A stretch of 64,000 bases of DNA from Streptomyces griseoluteus (GTDB taxonomy: Bacteria; Actinomycetota; Actinomycetes; Streptomycetales; Streptomycetaceae). Made by a program: the position numbers and the translations under genes. Position 1 is the first letter of the stretch; every line of letters begins with the position of its first letter. Location of the stretch: positions 434,001 to 498,000 of the forward strand of contig NZ_SRRU01000001.1 of the NCBI RefSeq assembly GCF_004784465.1, read 5' to 3'. This document shows positions 45,419 to 55,320 of this stretch, one piece after another. The notes under the pieces are model-generated. The model had not been told where the DNA came from and did no database searches. It saw only the letters and a program-made list of their open reading frames with translations.

Positions 45419-45784
45419 GTGCTGCAACCGCCGCATTCGTCCCTGCAGGTAGCCGCCGTTCCGGCCCAGCGGGGCCCGGCGCGAGACAGGGATCAGGACG
45501 CGCCCTGGCACACCGAGGCGGTGTGCCGCCGCGACGAGGCCGGTCTGTTCTTCGCCCCGTCGAAGGAGCCGACCGCCGCGCGTCTGTCCCGCGAGGAGGC
45601 GGCGAAGCGGGTGTGCGCCCGCTGTCCGGTGATGATCGAGTGCCGCGAGCACGCCCTGCTCCAGCCCGAGCCGTACGGCGTCTGGGGCGGCCTGACCGCG
45701 GCCGAGCGCCGAGTGGTCCTGGCCCGCAGGCGCAGGCGCGAGGTGGAGCTCAAGAAGGCGACGGCAGCGCGTATAGCGGGCTAG
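45419..45784 (+). CDS. WhiB-family [4Fe-4S] transcription factor
   Basis: This 121-residue Wbl protein has four cluster-binding cysteines (Cys36, Cys66, Cys69, Cys75), the turn motif GVWGG at about 87-91 and a basic C-terminal tail (RRVVLARRRRREVELKK) for DNA contact. Wbl proteins act with the principal sigma factor in development and stress. Context between DUF1707 and glpX suggests the ortholog of the S. coelicolor wbl gene at this locus, which I recall as wblI, but the symbol is not certain. It starts at GTG with AGGAG upstream. Confidence 0.95.
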   Translation: MLQPPHSSLQVAAVPAQRGPARDRDQDAPWHTEAVCRRDEAGLFFAPSKEPTAARLSREEAAKRVCARCPVMIECREHALLQPEPYGVWGGLTAAERRVVLARRRRREVELKKATAARIAG

Positions 45785-45797
45785 CCGAGCGTTTTTC

Positions 45798-45864
45798 AGG
45801 GGCGCGGGGCACTGCGCGACCGGCCACGGCGGACCGGCACCCGCAGAGTGACCCGCGCCCCCCT
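45798..45864. repeat. Streptomyces dispersed palindromic element / terminator
   Basis: The sequence AGGGGCGCGGGGCACTGCGC followed by GACCGGCCACGG resembles an intergenic repeat seen many times in Streptomyces chromosomes. Its ends (AGGGGCGCGGG and CCCGCGCCCCCCT) can pair over about 50 bases. It lies between the convergent wbl and glpX genes and may act as their terminator. The repeat identity is from memory of such elements. Confidence 0.45.
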
Positions 45865-45870
45865 GGTCCG

Positions 45871-46902
45871 TTACTTCGCCCGGTCGAAGTCGATCGCGCT
45901 GTAGGCCCGCAGCTTGCTGAGCCGGTGCTCCGACTCGATCTTCCGCACGGTCCCCGACTTGGACCGCATCACGATGGAATCGGTGGTCGCGGTCTCCGAC
46001 CGGTACCGCACCCCCCGCATCAGCTCTCCGTCGGTGATCCCGGTCGCGACGAAGAACACGTTCTCCCCGCTCACCAGGTCGTCCGTGGTGAGCACCCGGT
46101 CCAGGTCGTGGCCGGCCGCGATCGCCCGCTCCCGCTCCTCGTCGTCCTTGGGCCAGAGCTTGCCCTGGATCGTGCCGCCCAGGCACTTCACGGCACAGGC
46201 CGAGATGATCCCCTCGGGAGTGCCGCCGATGCCGAGCAGTAGGTCGATGCCGGTGCCCTCGCGCAGCGCCAGGATGGACCCCGCCACATCGCCGTCCGAG
46301 ATCAGCTTGATCCGCGCGCCGGTGTCCCGGATCTCCTTGATGACGCCCTCGTGCCGGGGCCGGTCCAGGATGACGACCGTGACGTCCTCGGGCGTACGCC
46401 GCTTCGCCTTGGCGACCCGGCGGATGTTGACCGACACGGGCGCGTCGATGTCCACGAAGTCGGCCGCCTCGGGCCCGGTGACCAGCTTGTCCATGTAGAA
46501 CACGGCGGACGGGTCGAACATGGCGCCCCGCTCGGCGGCGGCCAGCACGGCGATCGCGTTCGCCATGCCCTTCGCCGTCAGCGTGGTCCCGTCGATCGGG
46601 TCGACGGCGATGTCGACCTCGGGTCCCGTCCCGTCGCCGACCTGCTCCCCGTTGAAGAGCATCGGCGCCTCGTCCTTCTCGCCCTCGCCGATGACGACGA
46701 CGCCGTTCATCGAGACGGTGGAGACGAGGGTCCGCATGGCGCGCACGGCGGCGCCGTCGGCGCCGTTCTTGTCGCCCCGGCCGACCCAGCGGCCCGCCGC
46801 CATGGCTGCGGCCTCGGTGACCCTGACCAGTTCCAGGGCGAGGTTGCGGTCGGGGGCCTCGGAGGGGACATCGAGTTCGGACGGCAGATGATGCTCGGTC
46901 AT
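45871..46902 (-). CDS. glpX: Class II fructose-1,6-bisphosphatase GlpX
   Basis: This 343-residue gluconeogenic enzyme has the metal-binding sequences [15 protein letters not shown] and [11 protein letters not shown], followed by [12 protein letters not shown] and [14 protein letters not shown] 46902 is chosen for family length. It is divergent from the DUF4245 gene. Confidence 0.96.
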   Translation of the reverse strand: MTEHHLPSELDVPSEAPDRNLALELVRVTEAAAMAAGRWVGRGDKNGADGAAVRAMRTLVSTVSMNGVVVIGEGEKDEAPMLFNGEQVGDGTGPEVDIAVDPIDGTTLTAKGMANAIAVLAAAERGAMFDPSAVFYMDKLVTGPEAADFVDIDAPVSVNIRRVAKAKRRTPEDVTVVILDRPRHEGVIKEIRDTGARIKLISDGDVAGSILALREGTGIDLLLGIGGTPEGIISACAVKCLGGTIQGKLWPKDDEERERAIAAGHDLDRVLTTDDLVSGENVFFVATGITDGELMRGVRYRSETATTDSIVMRSKSGTVRKIESEHRLSKLRAYSAIDFDRAK

Positions 46903-47025
46903 CGGAGCGCACCTTTCTGATACGACGACGGCCGGATGGGTATGAGGTGACTCTATCGCCGGGCTTACAAAATGAGCAGGGGGCCCCACGGATGAGCGCG
47001 GAGGGCACCTGAGACCATAGGGGAC

Positions 47026-47550
47026 GTGGCAGGTTCGAACGGCAAGCAGAAGACGGTCCGGGACATGATCCTTTCCCTGGCCCTGATCGGTATCGCGGCG
47101 GCGGTCATCTACGTCTTCGTCCCGCACGACGACCACGAGCCAGACCTCCCGCGGGTCGACTACACGGTCGAGACGACCACGGCACGCAGGGCCGTGAGCT
47201 ACCCCGTGGCGGCCCCCGAGGGGCTGCCGGACACCTGGAAGGCGACCTCCGTCCGCTTCCGGGGCGAGGAGTCCGACCGCTGGCACCTCGGCTTCCAGGA
47301 CCCCGAGGGCCAGTACGTGCAGGTCGAGCAGTCCACCCAGAAGCGCTCCGACTTCATCGAGCAGGCCACCCAGGGCTCCTCGGCGACCAAGAAGACCGAG
47401 AAGATCGACGGCCGCACCTGGACCCGGTACTCCGGCGGCCGCTACGACGCCCTCGTCCTGGAGGGCACCCCCGGCTCCACCACGGTGGTCTCCGGCACCG
47501 CCTCCTTCGACCGCCTGACCACCATGGCCGCGGCGCTCAAGATGGCGTAG
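47026..47550 (+). CDS. DUF4245 membrane-anchored protein
   Basis: This 174-residue protein starts at GTG and has one N-terminal membrane segment (about 15-31) followed by an exported DUF4245 domain ([48 protein letters not shown]). The family is confined to actinobacteria and has no known role. It is followed by a strong terminator. Confidence 0.88.
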   Translation: MAGSNGKQKTVRDMILSLALIGIAAAVIYVFVPHDDHEPDLPRVDYTVETTTARRAVSYPVAAPEGLPDTWKATSVRFRGEESDRWHLGFQDPEGQYVQVEQSTQKRSDFIEQATQGSSATKKTEKIDGRTWTRYSGGRYDALVLEGTPGSTTVVSGTASFDRLTTMAAALKMA

Positions 47551-47570
47551 CTGTTTCCTCTCACGATGCG

Positions 47571-47605
47571 CGAAGGCCCCCGGAAGCGCATTCCGGGGGC
47601 CTTCG
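47571..47605. terminator. Terminator, 14-bp perfect stem
   Basis: CGAAGGCCCCCGGA pairs with its complement at 47592-47605 around a 7-base loop, after the DUF4245 gene and before the leftward nitroreductase remnant. Confidence 0.88.
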
Positions 47606-47636
47606 TGTTCGCCGTGGACCGGCGGAAGAGCGCTGC

Positions 47637-47822
47637 TCAGACGGTCGTGACGACGTCGTCGTAGGACAGGCGCGGGCCGCGCGGGTGCGAGGCGTCGGCG
47701 GCCGGGCGGCCGATGTTGACGATCATCAGCGGGGTGTGGTCGTCCTCCAGGAACTCCTTGCGGACCCCCTCGGCGTCGAAGCCGGTCATCGGGCCCGCGG
47801 CCAGGCCGGCGGCGCGGACGCC
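47637..47822 (-). pseudogene. C-terminal remnant of a nitroreductase / malonic semialdehyde reductase
   Basis: On the minus strand the last about 60 codons of a nitroreductase-family gene are intact: [40 protein letters not shown], then [17 protein letters not shown] and a proper stop. Upstream of VRAAG, homology ends abruptly and the frame runs within 17 bases into the stop codon of xseB, with no start codon or N-terminal two-thirds. This is a deletion scar that removed the 5' part of the gene and anything between it and xseB. Confidence 0.82.
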
Positions 47823-47838
47823 AACCGTCTCCGGCCCG

Positions 47839-48063
47839 CTACTCGCCCTCTTCCTCCTCCGCCTCCTCCGCGAGCGCCGCGTCCAGCCGCTCCCGCGCCC
47901 CCTCCAGCCAGCGCCGGCACACCTTGGCCAGCTCCTCGCCGCGCTCCCACAGCGCCAGCGACTCCTCCAGCGTCGAACCGCCCGCCTCCAGCCGCCGTAC
48001 GACCTCGATCAACTCGTCCCGCGCCTGCTCGTACGAGAGCGCCTCGTCCACCTTGCTGCTCAT
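47839..48063 (-). CDS. xseB: Exonuclease VII small subunit
   Basis: This 74-residue protein has the XseB signature [20 protein letters not shown], then [18 protein letters not shown], and an acidic tail (EEAEEEEGE). It forms the regulatory subunit of exonuclease VII with XseA, which is encoded nine bases upstream. The 3' side of this gene is the deletion junction, but the coding sequence looks complete. Confidence 0.95.
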   Translation of the reverse strand: MSSKVDEALSYEQARDELIEVVRRLEAGGSTLEESLALWERGEELAKVCRRWLEGARERLDAALAEEAEEEEGE

Positions 48064-48072
48064 CCGCCCACC

Positions 48073-49293
48073 CTATTCATCGCCGCCGACATCGACCCGT
48101 ACGGCGAACTCGCCCGCCGCCACCCGGGCCCGCAGCGGCTCGCCCCCGGTCACCTCGGCCGGATCGCGGACCACATGGCCGTCCTCCTTCTGCAGGACCG
48201 CGTAGCCGCGCCGGAGGGTGGCCGCGGGGGAGAGGGCGACCACGCGCGCGTGCGTGTGGGTCAGCTCCGACTCCGCGCGGTCCAGCAGATGGCCCAGCGT
48301 GCGCCGGGCGCGGCCCAGCAGCGCCTCCACCTGCTCCTCCCGTTCGTCCAGCATCCGGTGCGGGTGCTCCATCACCGGCCGGGCCAGCGCATGCGCCAGC
48401 CCCCGCTCCTCCCGCTCCAGCAGGGAGTGGGCGCACCGCCGGCCCCGGTCGCGCAGCATCCGTACCCGCGCCAGCTCCTCGCCCACGTCCGGGACGACCT
48501 TCTTGGCCGCGTCGGTCGGGGTGGAGGCGCGCAGGTCGGCCACCAGGTCCAGCAGCGGGGTGTCCGGCTCGTGCCCGATCGCCGAGACCACCGGCGTGCG
48601 GCAGGCCGCCACCGCGCGGATCAGCTGCTCGTCGGAGAACGGCAGCAGGTCCTCCACGCTGCCCCCGCCGCGGGCCACCACGATCACGTCCACGTCGTCC
48701 CGCGCGTCCAGCTCCTTGACCGCCTGGACCACCTGCGGCACCGCGTGCACGCCCTGCACCGGCACATTGCGCACCTCGAAGCGGACGGCGGGCCAGCGGT
48801 GCCGGGCGTTCTCCAGCACGTCACGCTCCGCCGCCGAGGCGCGGCCGCACACCAGCCCGATGAGCTGCGGCAGGAACGGCAGCGGCTTCTTCCGGCCGGC
48901 CGCGAACAGCCCCTCCGCCGCCAGCGACTTCTTCAGCTGCTCCAGCCGCGCCAGCAGCTCGCCCACGCCCACCGGCCGTATCTCGGCGGCGCGCAGCGAG
49001 AGCTGGCCGCGCGGGGCGTACCACTCCGGCTTGGCGAGCACCACGACCCGCGCGCCCTCGCCGACCACGTCCGCGACCGCGTCGAACACCTGCCGGTAGC
49101 AGGTGACGCTCACCGAGATGTCGTGCGAGGGGTCGCGGAGGGTCAGAAACACCACCCCGGCGCCGGGCCGCCGCGACAACTGGGTGATCTGCCCCTCCAC
49201 CCACACCGCGCCGAGCCGGTCGATCCAGCGTCCGATCAGCCGGGATACCTCCCCGACCGGGAGCGGGGTCTCGGGCGATGTGTTCACAGCCAT
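48073..49293 (-). CDS. xseA: Exonuclease VII large subunit
   Basis: This 406-residue single-strand-specific DNA exonuclease subunit has an N-terminal OB fold ([25 protein letters not shown] split over the domain) and a catalytic region with the conserved [38 protein letters not shown] and [16 protein letters not shown] 49293 gives the standard N-terminus; the longer frame to 49371 has no matching family sequence. Confidence 0.95.
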   Translation of the reverse strand: MAVNTSPETPLPVGEVSRLIGRWIDRLGAVWVEGQITQLSRRPGAGVVFLTLRDPSHDISVSVTCYRQVFDAVADVVGEGARVVVLAKPEWYAPRGQLSLRAAEIRPVGVGELLARLEQLKKSLAAEGLFAAGRKKPLPFLPQLIGLVCGRASAAERDVLENARHRWPAVRFEVRNVPVQGVHAVPQVVQAVKELDARDDVDVIVVARGGGSVEDLLPFSDEQLIRAVAACRTPVVSAIGHEPDTPLLDLVADLRASTPTDAAKKVVPDVGEELARVRMLRDRGRRCAHSLLEREERGLAHALARPVMEHPHRMLDEREEQVEALLGRARRTLGHLLDRAESELTHTHARVVALSPAATLRRGYAVLQKEDGHVVRDPAEVTGGEPLRARVAAGEFAVRVDVGGDE

Positions 49294-49391
49294 GCGGCGA
49301 GGGTAACGGCCGCCGCCGACAACGGGGGTGCGCCGGGGACGCCCCCCGGGGGGATCTACGGGGTCCCGCACCCGGCCTTACGATGGGACGC

Positions 49392-50399
49392 ATGACCGCT
49401 TCGCCTGGCCGCCGTGTCCTGCTCGCCGCCCCCCGTGGTTACTGCGCCGGTGTGGACCGCGCCGTGATCGCCGTCGAGAAGGCCCTCGAGCAGTACGGGG
49501 CCCCGATCTACGTCCGGCACGAGATCGTCCACAACAAGTACGTCGTGCAGACCCTGGAGAAGAAGGGCGCGATCTTCGTCGAGCGGACGGAGGAGGTGCC
49601 GCCGGGCCAGATCGTGATGTTCTCCGCGCACGGCGTCGCCCCGGCCGTGCACGAGGAGGCGAAGCGCGGCCGGCTCGCCACCATCGACGCCACGTGCCCG
49701 CTGGTCACCAAGGTCCACAAGGAAGCCGTCCGCTACGCCAAGGACGACTACGACATCCTGCTGATCGGGCACGAGGGGCACGAGGAGGTCATCGGCACCT
49801 CCGGCGAGGCTCCCGAGCACATCCAGCTCGTCGACGGTCCCGAGGACGTCGCCAAGGTCGAGGTCCGCGACCCGTCCAAGATCGTCTGGCTCTCCCAGAC
49901 CACGCTCTCCGTGGACGAGACCATGGAGACCGTCGACGCCCTGAAGGCGAAGTTCCCCGGCCTGGTCTCCCCGCCCAGCGACGACATCTGCTACGCCACG
50001 CAGAACCGTCAGCTCGCGGTGAAGCAGATGGGCGCCGAGGCCGAGCTGGTCATCGTGGTCGGCTCGCGCAACTCCTCCAACTCGGTACGGCTCGTCGAGG
50101 TCGCCAAGCTCGCCGGGTCCCGCGAGGCGTACCTGGTGGACTTCGCCGGCGAGATCGACGAGGCCTGGCTGGAGGGCGTCACCACGGTCGGCGTCACCTC
50201 CGGCGCCTCGGTGCCCGAGGTCCTGGTCGAGGAGGTCCTCGAGTGGCTGGCCCAGCGCGGCTACGGCGACGTGGAGCTGGTCAAGGCGGCCGAGGAGTCC
50301 ATCACCTTCTCGCTGCCCAAGGAACTCCGCCGCGACCTGCGCGAGGAAGCCGCCGCACTGGCGGCCGGGCGTGGCGGAACCGGTACGCCCGGGGCGTGA
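49392..50399 (+). CDS. ispH: 4-hydroxy-3-methylbut-2-enyl diphosphate reductase IspH
   Basis: This 335-residue [4Fe-4S] enzyme is the last step of the MEP pathway and makes IPP and DMAPP, supplying enzymes such as UppS. The three cluster cysteines are Cys18 (APRGYCAGV), Cys102 (IDATCPLV) and Cys200 ([12 protein letters not shown]). ATG 49392 is preferred; ATG 49383 would add three residues. It is divergent from xseA. Confidence 0.97.
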   Translation: MTASPGRRVLLAAPRGYCAGVDRAVIAVEKALEQYGAPIYVRHEIVHNKYVVQTLEKKGAIFVERTEEVPPGQIVMFSAHGVAPAVHEEAKRGRLATIDATCPLVTKVHKEAVRYAKDDYDILLIGHEGHEEVIGTSGEAPEHIQLVDGPEDVAKVEVRDPSKIVWLSQTTLSVDETMETVDALKAKFPGLVSPPSDDICYATQNRQLAVKQMGAEAELVIVVGSRNSSNSVRLVEVAKLAGSREAYLVDFAGEIDEAWLEGVTTVGVTSGASVPEVLVEEVLEWLAQRGYGDVELVKAAEESITFSLPKELRRDLREEAAALAAGRGGTGTPGA

Positions 50400-50428
50400 C
50401 CGTCAGTCGTACGTCGTAACGTGGGGCC

Positions 50429-51184
50429 ATGCAGATCTTCGGCGTGGACATCGGCGGGTCCGGCATCAAGGGTGCCCCGGTGGACCTGGACAAGGGCGAT
50501 CTCGCCCAGGAGCGCTGCAAGGTGCTCACCCCGCATCCGGCGACCCCCGAGGGTGTCGCCGACGGCGTCAAGGAAGTGATCGACCACTTCGGCTGGACCG
50601 GCCCGGTCGGGCTCACCTTCCCCGGAGTGGTCAAGGACGGCGCGACCATCCTCACCGCGGCGAACGTCGACAAGAGCTGGGTCGGCGTGGACGCCCGCAC
50701 CCTGTTCAGCGAGAAGCTGGGCGGCCTCCCGGTCACCCTGGTCAACGACGCGGACGCGGCCGGGCTGGCCGAGATGCGGTTCGGCGCCGGGCGCGGGCGG
50801 AAGGGCACGGTCATCCTGCTCACCTTCGGCACCGGCATCGGCAGCGCCGTCTTCACCGACGGCGTGCTGGTCGCCAACACCGAGCTGGGCCACGTCGAGC
50901 TGAACGGCCACGACGCGGAGAAGAAGGCGTCCAGCAAGGCCAAGGAGGACGCCGGCCTGAGCTGGGAGCACTGGGCGCGCCGGGTCGAGAAGTACCTCGC
51001 GCACCTGGAGATGCTCTTCTCGCCCGAGCTGTTCATCATCGGCGGCGGGGTGAGCCGCAAGGCCGACAAGTTCCTCCCGCACATCAAGGGGATCAAGGCC
51101 GAGATCGTCCCGGCCCAGCTTCAGAACAACGCGGGCATCGTGGGCGCGGCGATGCGCGCGGAGCAGCGGGCGGCGGCCGAGTAG
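50429..51184 (+). CDS. ppgK: Polyphosphate glucokinase (ROK family)
   Basis: This 251-residue kinase phosphorylates glucose with polyphosphate or ATP. It has the phosphate-binding N-terminus [17 protein letters not shown], the catalytic Asp107 in [35 protein letters not shown] and [18 protein letters not shown]. The last group and length match actinobacterial strictly polyphosphate-type glucokinases. It starts 29 bases after ispH. Confidence 0.95.
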   Translation: MQIFGVDIGGSGIKGAPVDLDKGDLAQERCKVLTPHPATPEGVADGVKEVIDHFGWTGPVGLTFPGVVKDGATILTAANVDKSWVGVDARTLFSEKLGGLPVTLVNDADAAGLAEMRFGAGRGRKGTVILLTFGTGIGSAVFTDGVLVANTELGHVELNGHDAEKKASSKAKEDAGLSWEHWARRVEKYLAHLEMLFSPELFIIGGGVSRKADKFLPHIKGIKAEIVPAQLQNNAGIVGAAMRAEQRAAAE

Positions 51185-51188
51185 CGGG

Positions 51189-51231
51189 ACCGGGGGCCCG
51201 TCCGGCGTGGTTCGCCGTACGGGCCCCCGGT
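51189..51231. terminator. Bidirectional terminator
   Basis: ACCGGGGGCCCGT pairs perfectly with its complement at 51219-51231, and an inner CGGCG/CGCCG extends the stem. It lies between the convergent ppgK and DUF1062 genes. Confidence 0.88.
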
Positions 51232-51235
51232 GCGC

Positions 51236-51784
51236 TCAGCGTTTGAGCGTGAAGGTGAAGTCGCCGGAGAGCCTCGACTCCAGCCGGACGGCCGAGACGA
51301 GGTTCCCCTCCGCGATCAGCCGCCCGACCCCGGCCCGCGACAGACCGAACCCCTCGGCGATCAGCCGCACCGGCCGGACCGGTACCGGCGCCGCGAAGCG
51401 GACCGAGACGTCGGCCTTCTCCCGGTCCAGGTGATCCGGACCGCCCGTCTGGAGACGCCAGGCGCCGTCCCAGTCGAGGGCGACACGGTTGCGCCGCCGC
51501 AGCACCGGGTCCTGGAGCAGCTCGGCCGCGAGGGCCGGGTCGTTGGCGTGCAGCCGGTCCAGCAGGCCGGGGCGTACGGAGCGGACGTTCGCCCGCTCCA
51601 GGACCGTGAGCTTGGCGGTGTCCCCGCAGCCCGTGCAGAGCACGAGCAGCCAGACGTCGATGAGCTTGTGATGGGCGTTGACGCGGAATTTTCCGTTCGC
51701 CCGGAAGCGGCCGGACGCGCACGTGTGGCAGCGGCGCCGGACCAGAGGCAGGCAGGTGGGCATGACCACCCAGTCGTGGAGCAC
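51236..51784 (-). CDS. DUF1062 protein
   Basis: This 182-residue protein has the DUF1062 pattern: VVMPTCLPLVRRRCHTCAS, FRVNAHHKLIDVWLLVLCTGC with paired cysteines that may bind zinc, LTVLERANVRSVRP, and a C-terminal S4-like segment (LIAEGFGLSRAGVGRLIAEG) that could contact RNA. Function is unknown. The stop lies just inside the convergent terminator region. Confidence 0.85.
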   Translation of the reverse strand: MLHDWVVMPTCLPLVRRRCHTCASGRFRANGKFRVNAHHKLIDVWLLVLCTGCGDTAKLTVLERANVRSVRPGLLDRLHANDPALAAELLQDPVLRRRNRVALDWDGAWRLQTGGPDHLDREKADVSVRFAAPVPVRPVRLIAEGFGLSRAGVGRLIAEGNLVSAVRLESRLSGDFTFTLKR

Positions 51785-51929
51785 AGAAGTACACCGGTTT
51801 CAGTGAGAAGTCCGCAGCAGGAAGCGGCGCGGCGCGAGAGCGCGACGCGCGACAGATCAGCTCTCGGGGGGTCTCACACGGTGTACAACGGCACGTCCTT
51901 GCCCAGACGACTCGGTCGGGCAGCACGGT

Positions 51930-51951
51930 AGCGGCGCGCCGGGGCGCCGCT
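51930..51951 (-). terminator. Small hairpin after the DUF6542 gene
   Basis: AGCGGCGC pairs with GCGCCGCT around six bases, 18 bases beyond the DUF6542 stop. Confidence 0.55.
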
Positions 51952-51968
51952 CCAGTGGTTTTCGGCTC

Positions 51969-52547
51969 TCAGACCCGGCGTCGGCGGCTGCGTACCCAGC
52001 GCACCCGGCGTACCAGGACCATCACCCCCGCGATCAGCGTCCCGCCGTACAGCCAGCCCGCCTGGGTGGCGAGGCCGGTGAAGACGCCCATCAGGGAGCC
52101 GAGGAAGCCCGCGCTGCCGTCGGCGACGGAGAAGAGCCCGGCGCCGAAGGCGATCGGCAGGGCGACGGGGGCGGTCAGCACGTCGCCGGGGCGCACCCAG
52201 AGCGCGGTGAGCACGCACACGGGCAGGAACAGCACGCCGTAGGCGATCAGGGACGAGCCGAACAGCAGGGCGTCCAGCGCGCCGAGCAGCAGCATCACGG
52301 CCACGCAGAACAGGCCGCCGCCGAGCCCGGTGAGCCGGGGGTTCGGGAAACGGCGGCCGGTGGGCGCGGGGCCCGGCTCGGCGACGGGGCCGCGTACGGC
52401 CTCGGGCCCGCGGCGGACCGCGACGGGCATCCCGGCCGCGCCGCGCATGGCGTCCGGACCGCGCCGGGCCTGGGGCGGAAGGTGCGCGGGCGTGGGTGTG
52501 CCGCGTCGCGGCCCGTCTTTCGGAGGTCGCGTTCTGTGTTGCTCCAC
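51969..52547 (-). CDS. DUF6542 membrane protein
   Basis: This 192-residue protein has an N-terminal basic, Pro-rich region of about 65 residues and four membrane helices in the rest (GLGGGLFCVAVMLLLGALDA onward; AYGVLFLPVCVLTALW; LPIAFGAGLF; GWLYGGTLIAGVMVLV) with a very basic end. The DUF6542 family is actinobacterial and uncharacterised. It is divergent from ychF. Confidence 0.83.
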   Translation of the reverse strand: MEQHRTRPPKDGPRRGTPTPAHLPPQARRGPDAMRGAAGMPVAVRRGPEAVRGPVAEPGPAPTGRRFPNPRLTGLGGGLFCVAVMLLLGALDALLFGSSLIAYGVLFLPVCVLTALWVRPGDVLTAPVALPIAFGAGLFSVADGSAGFLGSLMGVFTGLATQAGWLYGGTLIAGVMVLVRRVRWVRSRRRRV

Positions 52548-52739
52548 TGGACCAACTTAGGTCTGTTTATGTGCCGAATCGCCCTTCAGACACGCCGAAG
52601 ACATGTCCGGGGGGTCAGTCCGGCCGGACGGGGGATGCTCCCGCTAATTGCCCCGCGCGGACGCCGTAAACTGGTGGATCGGCCGGTGTCCCCTGGGCCC
52701 TGGCAGCCCCTGGCCCACTCCTCTACGGGAAGTCGCAAC

Positions 52740-53828
<1,089 letters not shown>

Positions 53829-53870
53829 TCAGTGCCGTGCTGTGAGTCGGATGCTGCATCGGATTCGCAG

Positions 53871-53913
53871 ATGACAAGGGGCCGGCTTCCTCGGGGAGCC
53901 GGCCCCTTGTCAT
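53871..53913. terminator. Bidirectional terminator, 17-bp perfect stem
   Basis: ATGACAAGGGGCCGGCT pairs with its complement at 53897-53913 around a 9-base loop. The right arm also carries the stop codon expected for the leftward frameshifted gene. Confidence 0.9.
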
Positions 53914-55105
53914 GTCCGTGGGTGCCTGCTCTGACTGGCGGTGACAGAAGGGTCGACCAGCGGCTCGAAGGCGGGTTCCTCCTCGTCCGGCGTGCGGGGG
54001 AGGAATCCGTCGGGGACGGTGCGGGCGGCGGTGGTGAGGAGGCGGTCCAGGACCTGCCGCTCGGTGGCCGGGGGGAGACCGAGCGCGGCGAGGAGGCGGT
54101 CCCGGACGGCGGGGTGGTCCGGGTGGTCGTCGAGGTAGTCGGCATTGAGGGCCGGGGGCCGGAACCCGGACAGTGCGTCGTGCCAGCAGGGGAGACGATG
54201 GCGAGGGTCAGTGCCTCGGCGAGGGACTCCGCGATGAGGGAGGCCCGGCCCTCGGAGTCGGTGTAGAGGACGGGACGGGCGCTGTCGGGAGCCGCCGGGC
54301 CGCAGAGATAGTGGGTTCCGCCCGCGTTGCAGCCGGCGACCGGCTCCACGGGGAGGCCGTTGGGCAGGACGATCGACTCGATGGGGTCGGTGCGGTCCAG
54401 GTCGAACTCACCGTCCCCGGCGAGGAACGCGGCTGTCTCCGGCTGGGTGGCGATGCGCTGGAGCAGTGCGTCGTCGGAGAGGGCGGCCGGGTTGAGGGCC
54501 AGGGCGGTCGCAGGGGTGAGCGGATGTCCGGCGAGCACGTGCCGGACGGCGTCGACGGGGACCGGGCGCTCGTAGTAGTCCTCGAAGTGGGCCCGGACGG
54601 TGTCCGGGGAACGGTCGATGAGGAGACGGAAGAGGAAGTCGGAGCCGTCCGGGTCCTCGGTGCCGTCGGGGAAGGCGATGGCCGATCCGGTGCGCCAGGC
54701 GGTGTCACCGGTTTCCCGCCACAGGCAGACGGTGATCCGAGGAGCGTCGATGCCCTCGTCGTAGAAGGCGGGCTCGTCCAGCAGCGGGCGCAGCGTGGCG
54801 GGCACGTCGTCGATGACACCGGGCCAGACCTGCTCGTCCTCCGTCCCGTACGGACTCATCTCGGACTCGTGGTCGAACCCGCGTATGAGCACGCCCGCCG
54901 GGGTGAAGAGGACGGAGAAATCGTCCCCCGACCCGTTGTCCATCAGGGCTGCCTCTTCTTCAGGGCCCCAGGCGGTGTCGAAGGCGTACTGGCAGAACTG
55001 CGGATCGTCGCCGATGGCCGCGTCGAGGACGGCCAGTGCACGCAGGTGCGCACGGAGCTGGGAGGGTTCGGGAAAAAGGGCGGCGATCTCGCGCACGTTG
55101 CTCAT
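53910..55105 (-). pseudogene. Conserved hypothetical gene broken by a one-base frameshift
   Basis: The first 300 or so codons from ATG 55105 encode a coherent soluble protein (MSNVREIAALFPEPSQLRAH, ETGDTAWRTGSAIAFPDG, DPIESIVLPNGLPVE). After LTLAIVSP the frame loses coding character. The alternative frame then gives WHDALSGFRPPALNADYLDD, HPDHPAVRDRLLAALGLPP and TERQVLDRLLTTAA, ending at a stop inside the terminator at 53910. One extra C in the four-C run (plus-strand G run at 54188-54191) would restore a 398-codon gene. It may be a true mutation or a sequencing error. Family not recognised; no signal peptide or membrane helix is seen. Confidence 0.8.
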
Positions 55106-55209
55106 GACGCCATGAAAGCAGCCGCCTCTGACAGCCCGGCGCGGTCATGTGCCCCGGCGTCGGAGGGTGTTTCATTCGCGGCGCGGTGATCCTGCGGGCG
55201 TCGGGCGGC

Positions 55210-55320
55210 TCAGGCGCGAGCCAGGCTCCAGCACCTCACGCGTGCCTTCCTCAGGAGCAGCAACGCCCCGATGCTGAGGGCGCTTGCCGTCAGGTGGAGG
55301 GAGATCGGGCGCTTGGTCAT
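55210..55320 (-). CDS. Possible 36-residue membrane peptide coupled to the serpin gene
   Basis: The frame MTKRPISLHLTASALSIGAL then LLLRKARVRCW... starts in an ATGA overlap with the serpin stop. It has one hydrophobic stretch (about residues 8-23) flanked by basic residues. The coupling and hydrophobic core support it; the lack of a known family keeps confidence low. Confidence 0.35.
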   Translation of the reverse strand: MTKRPISLHLTASALSIGALLLLRKARVRCWSLARA

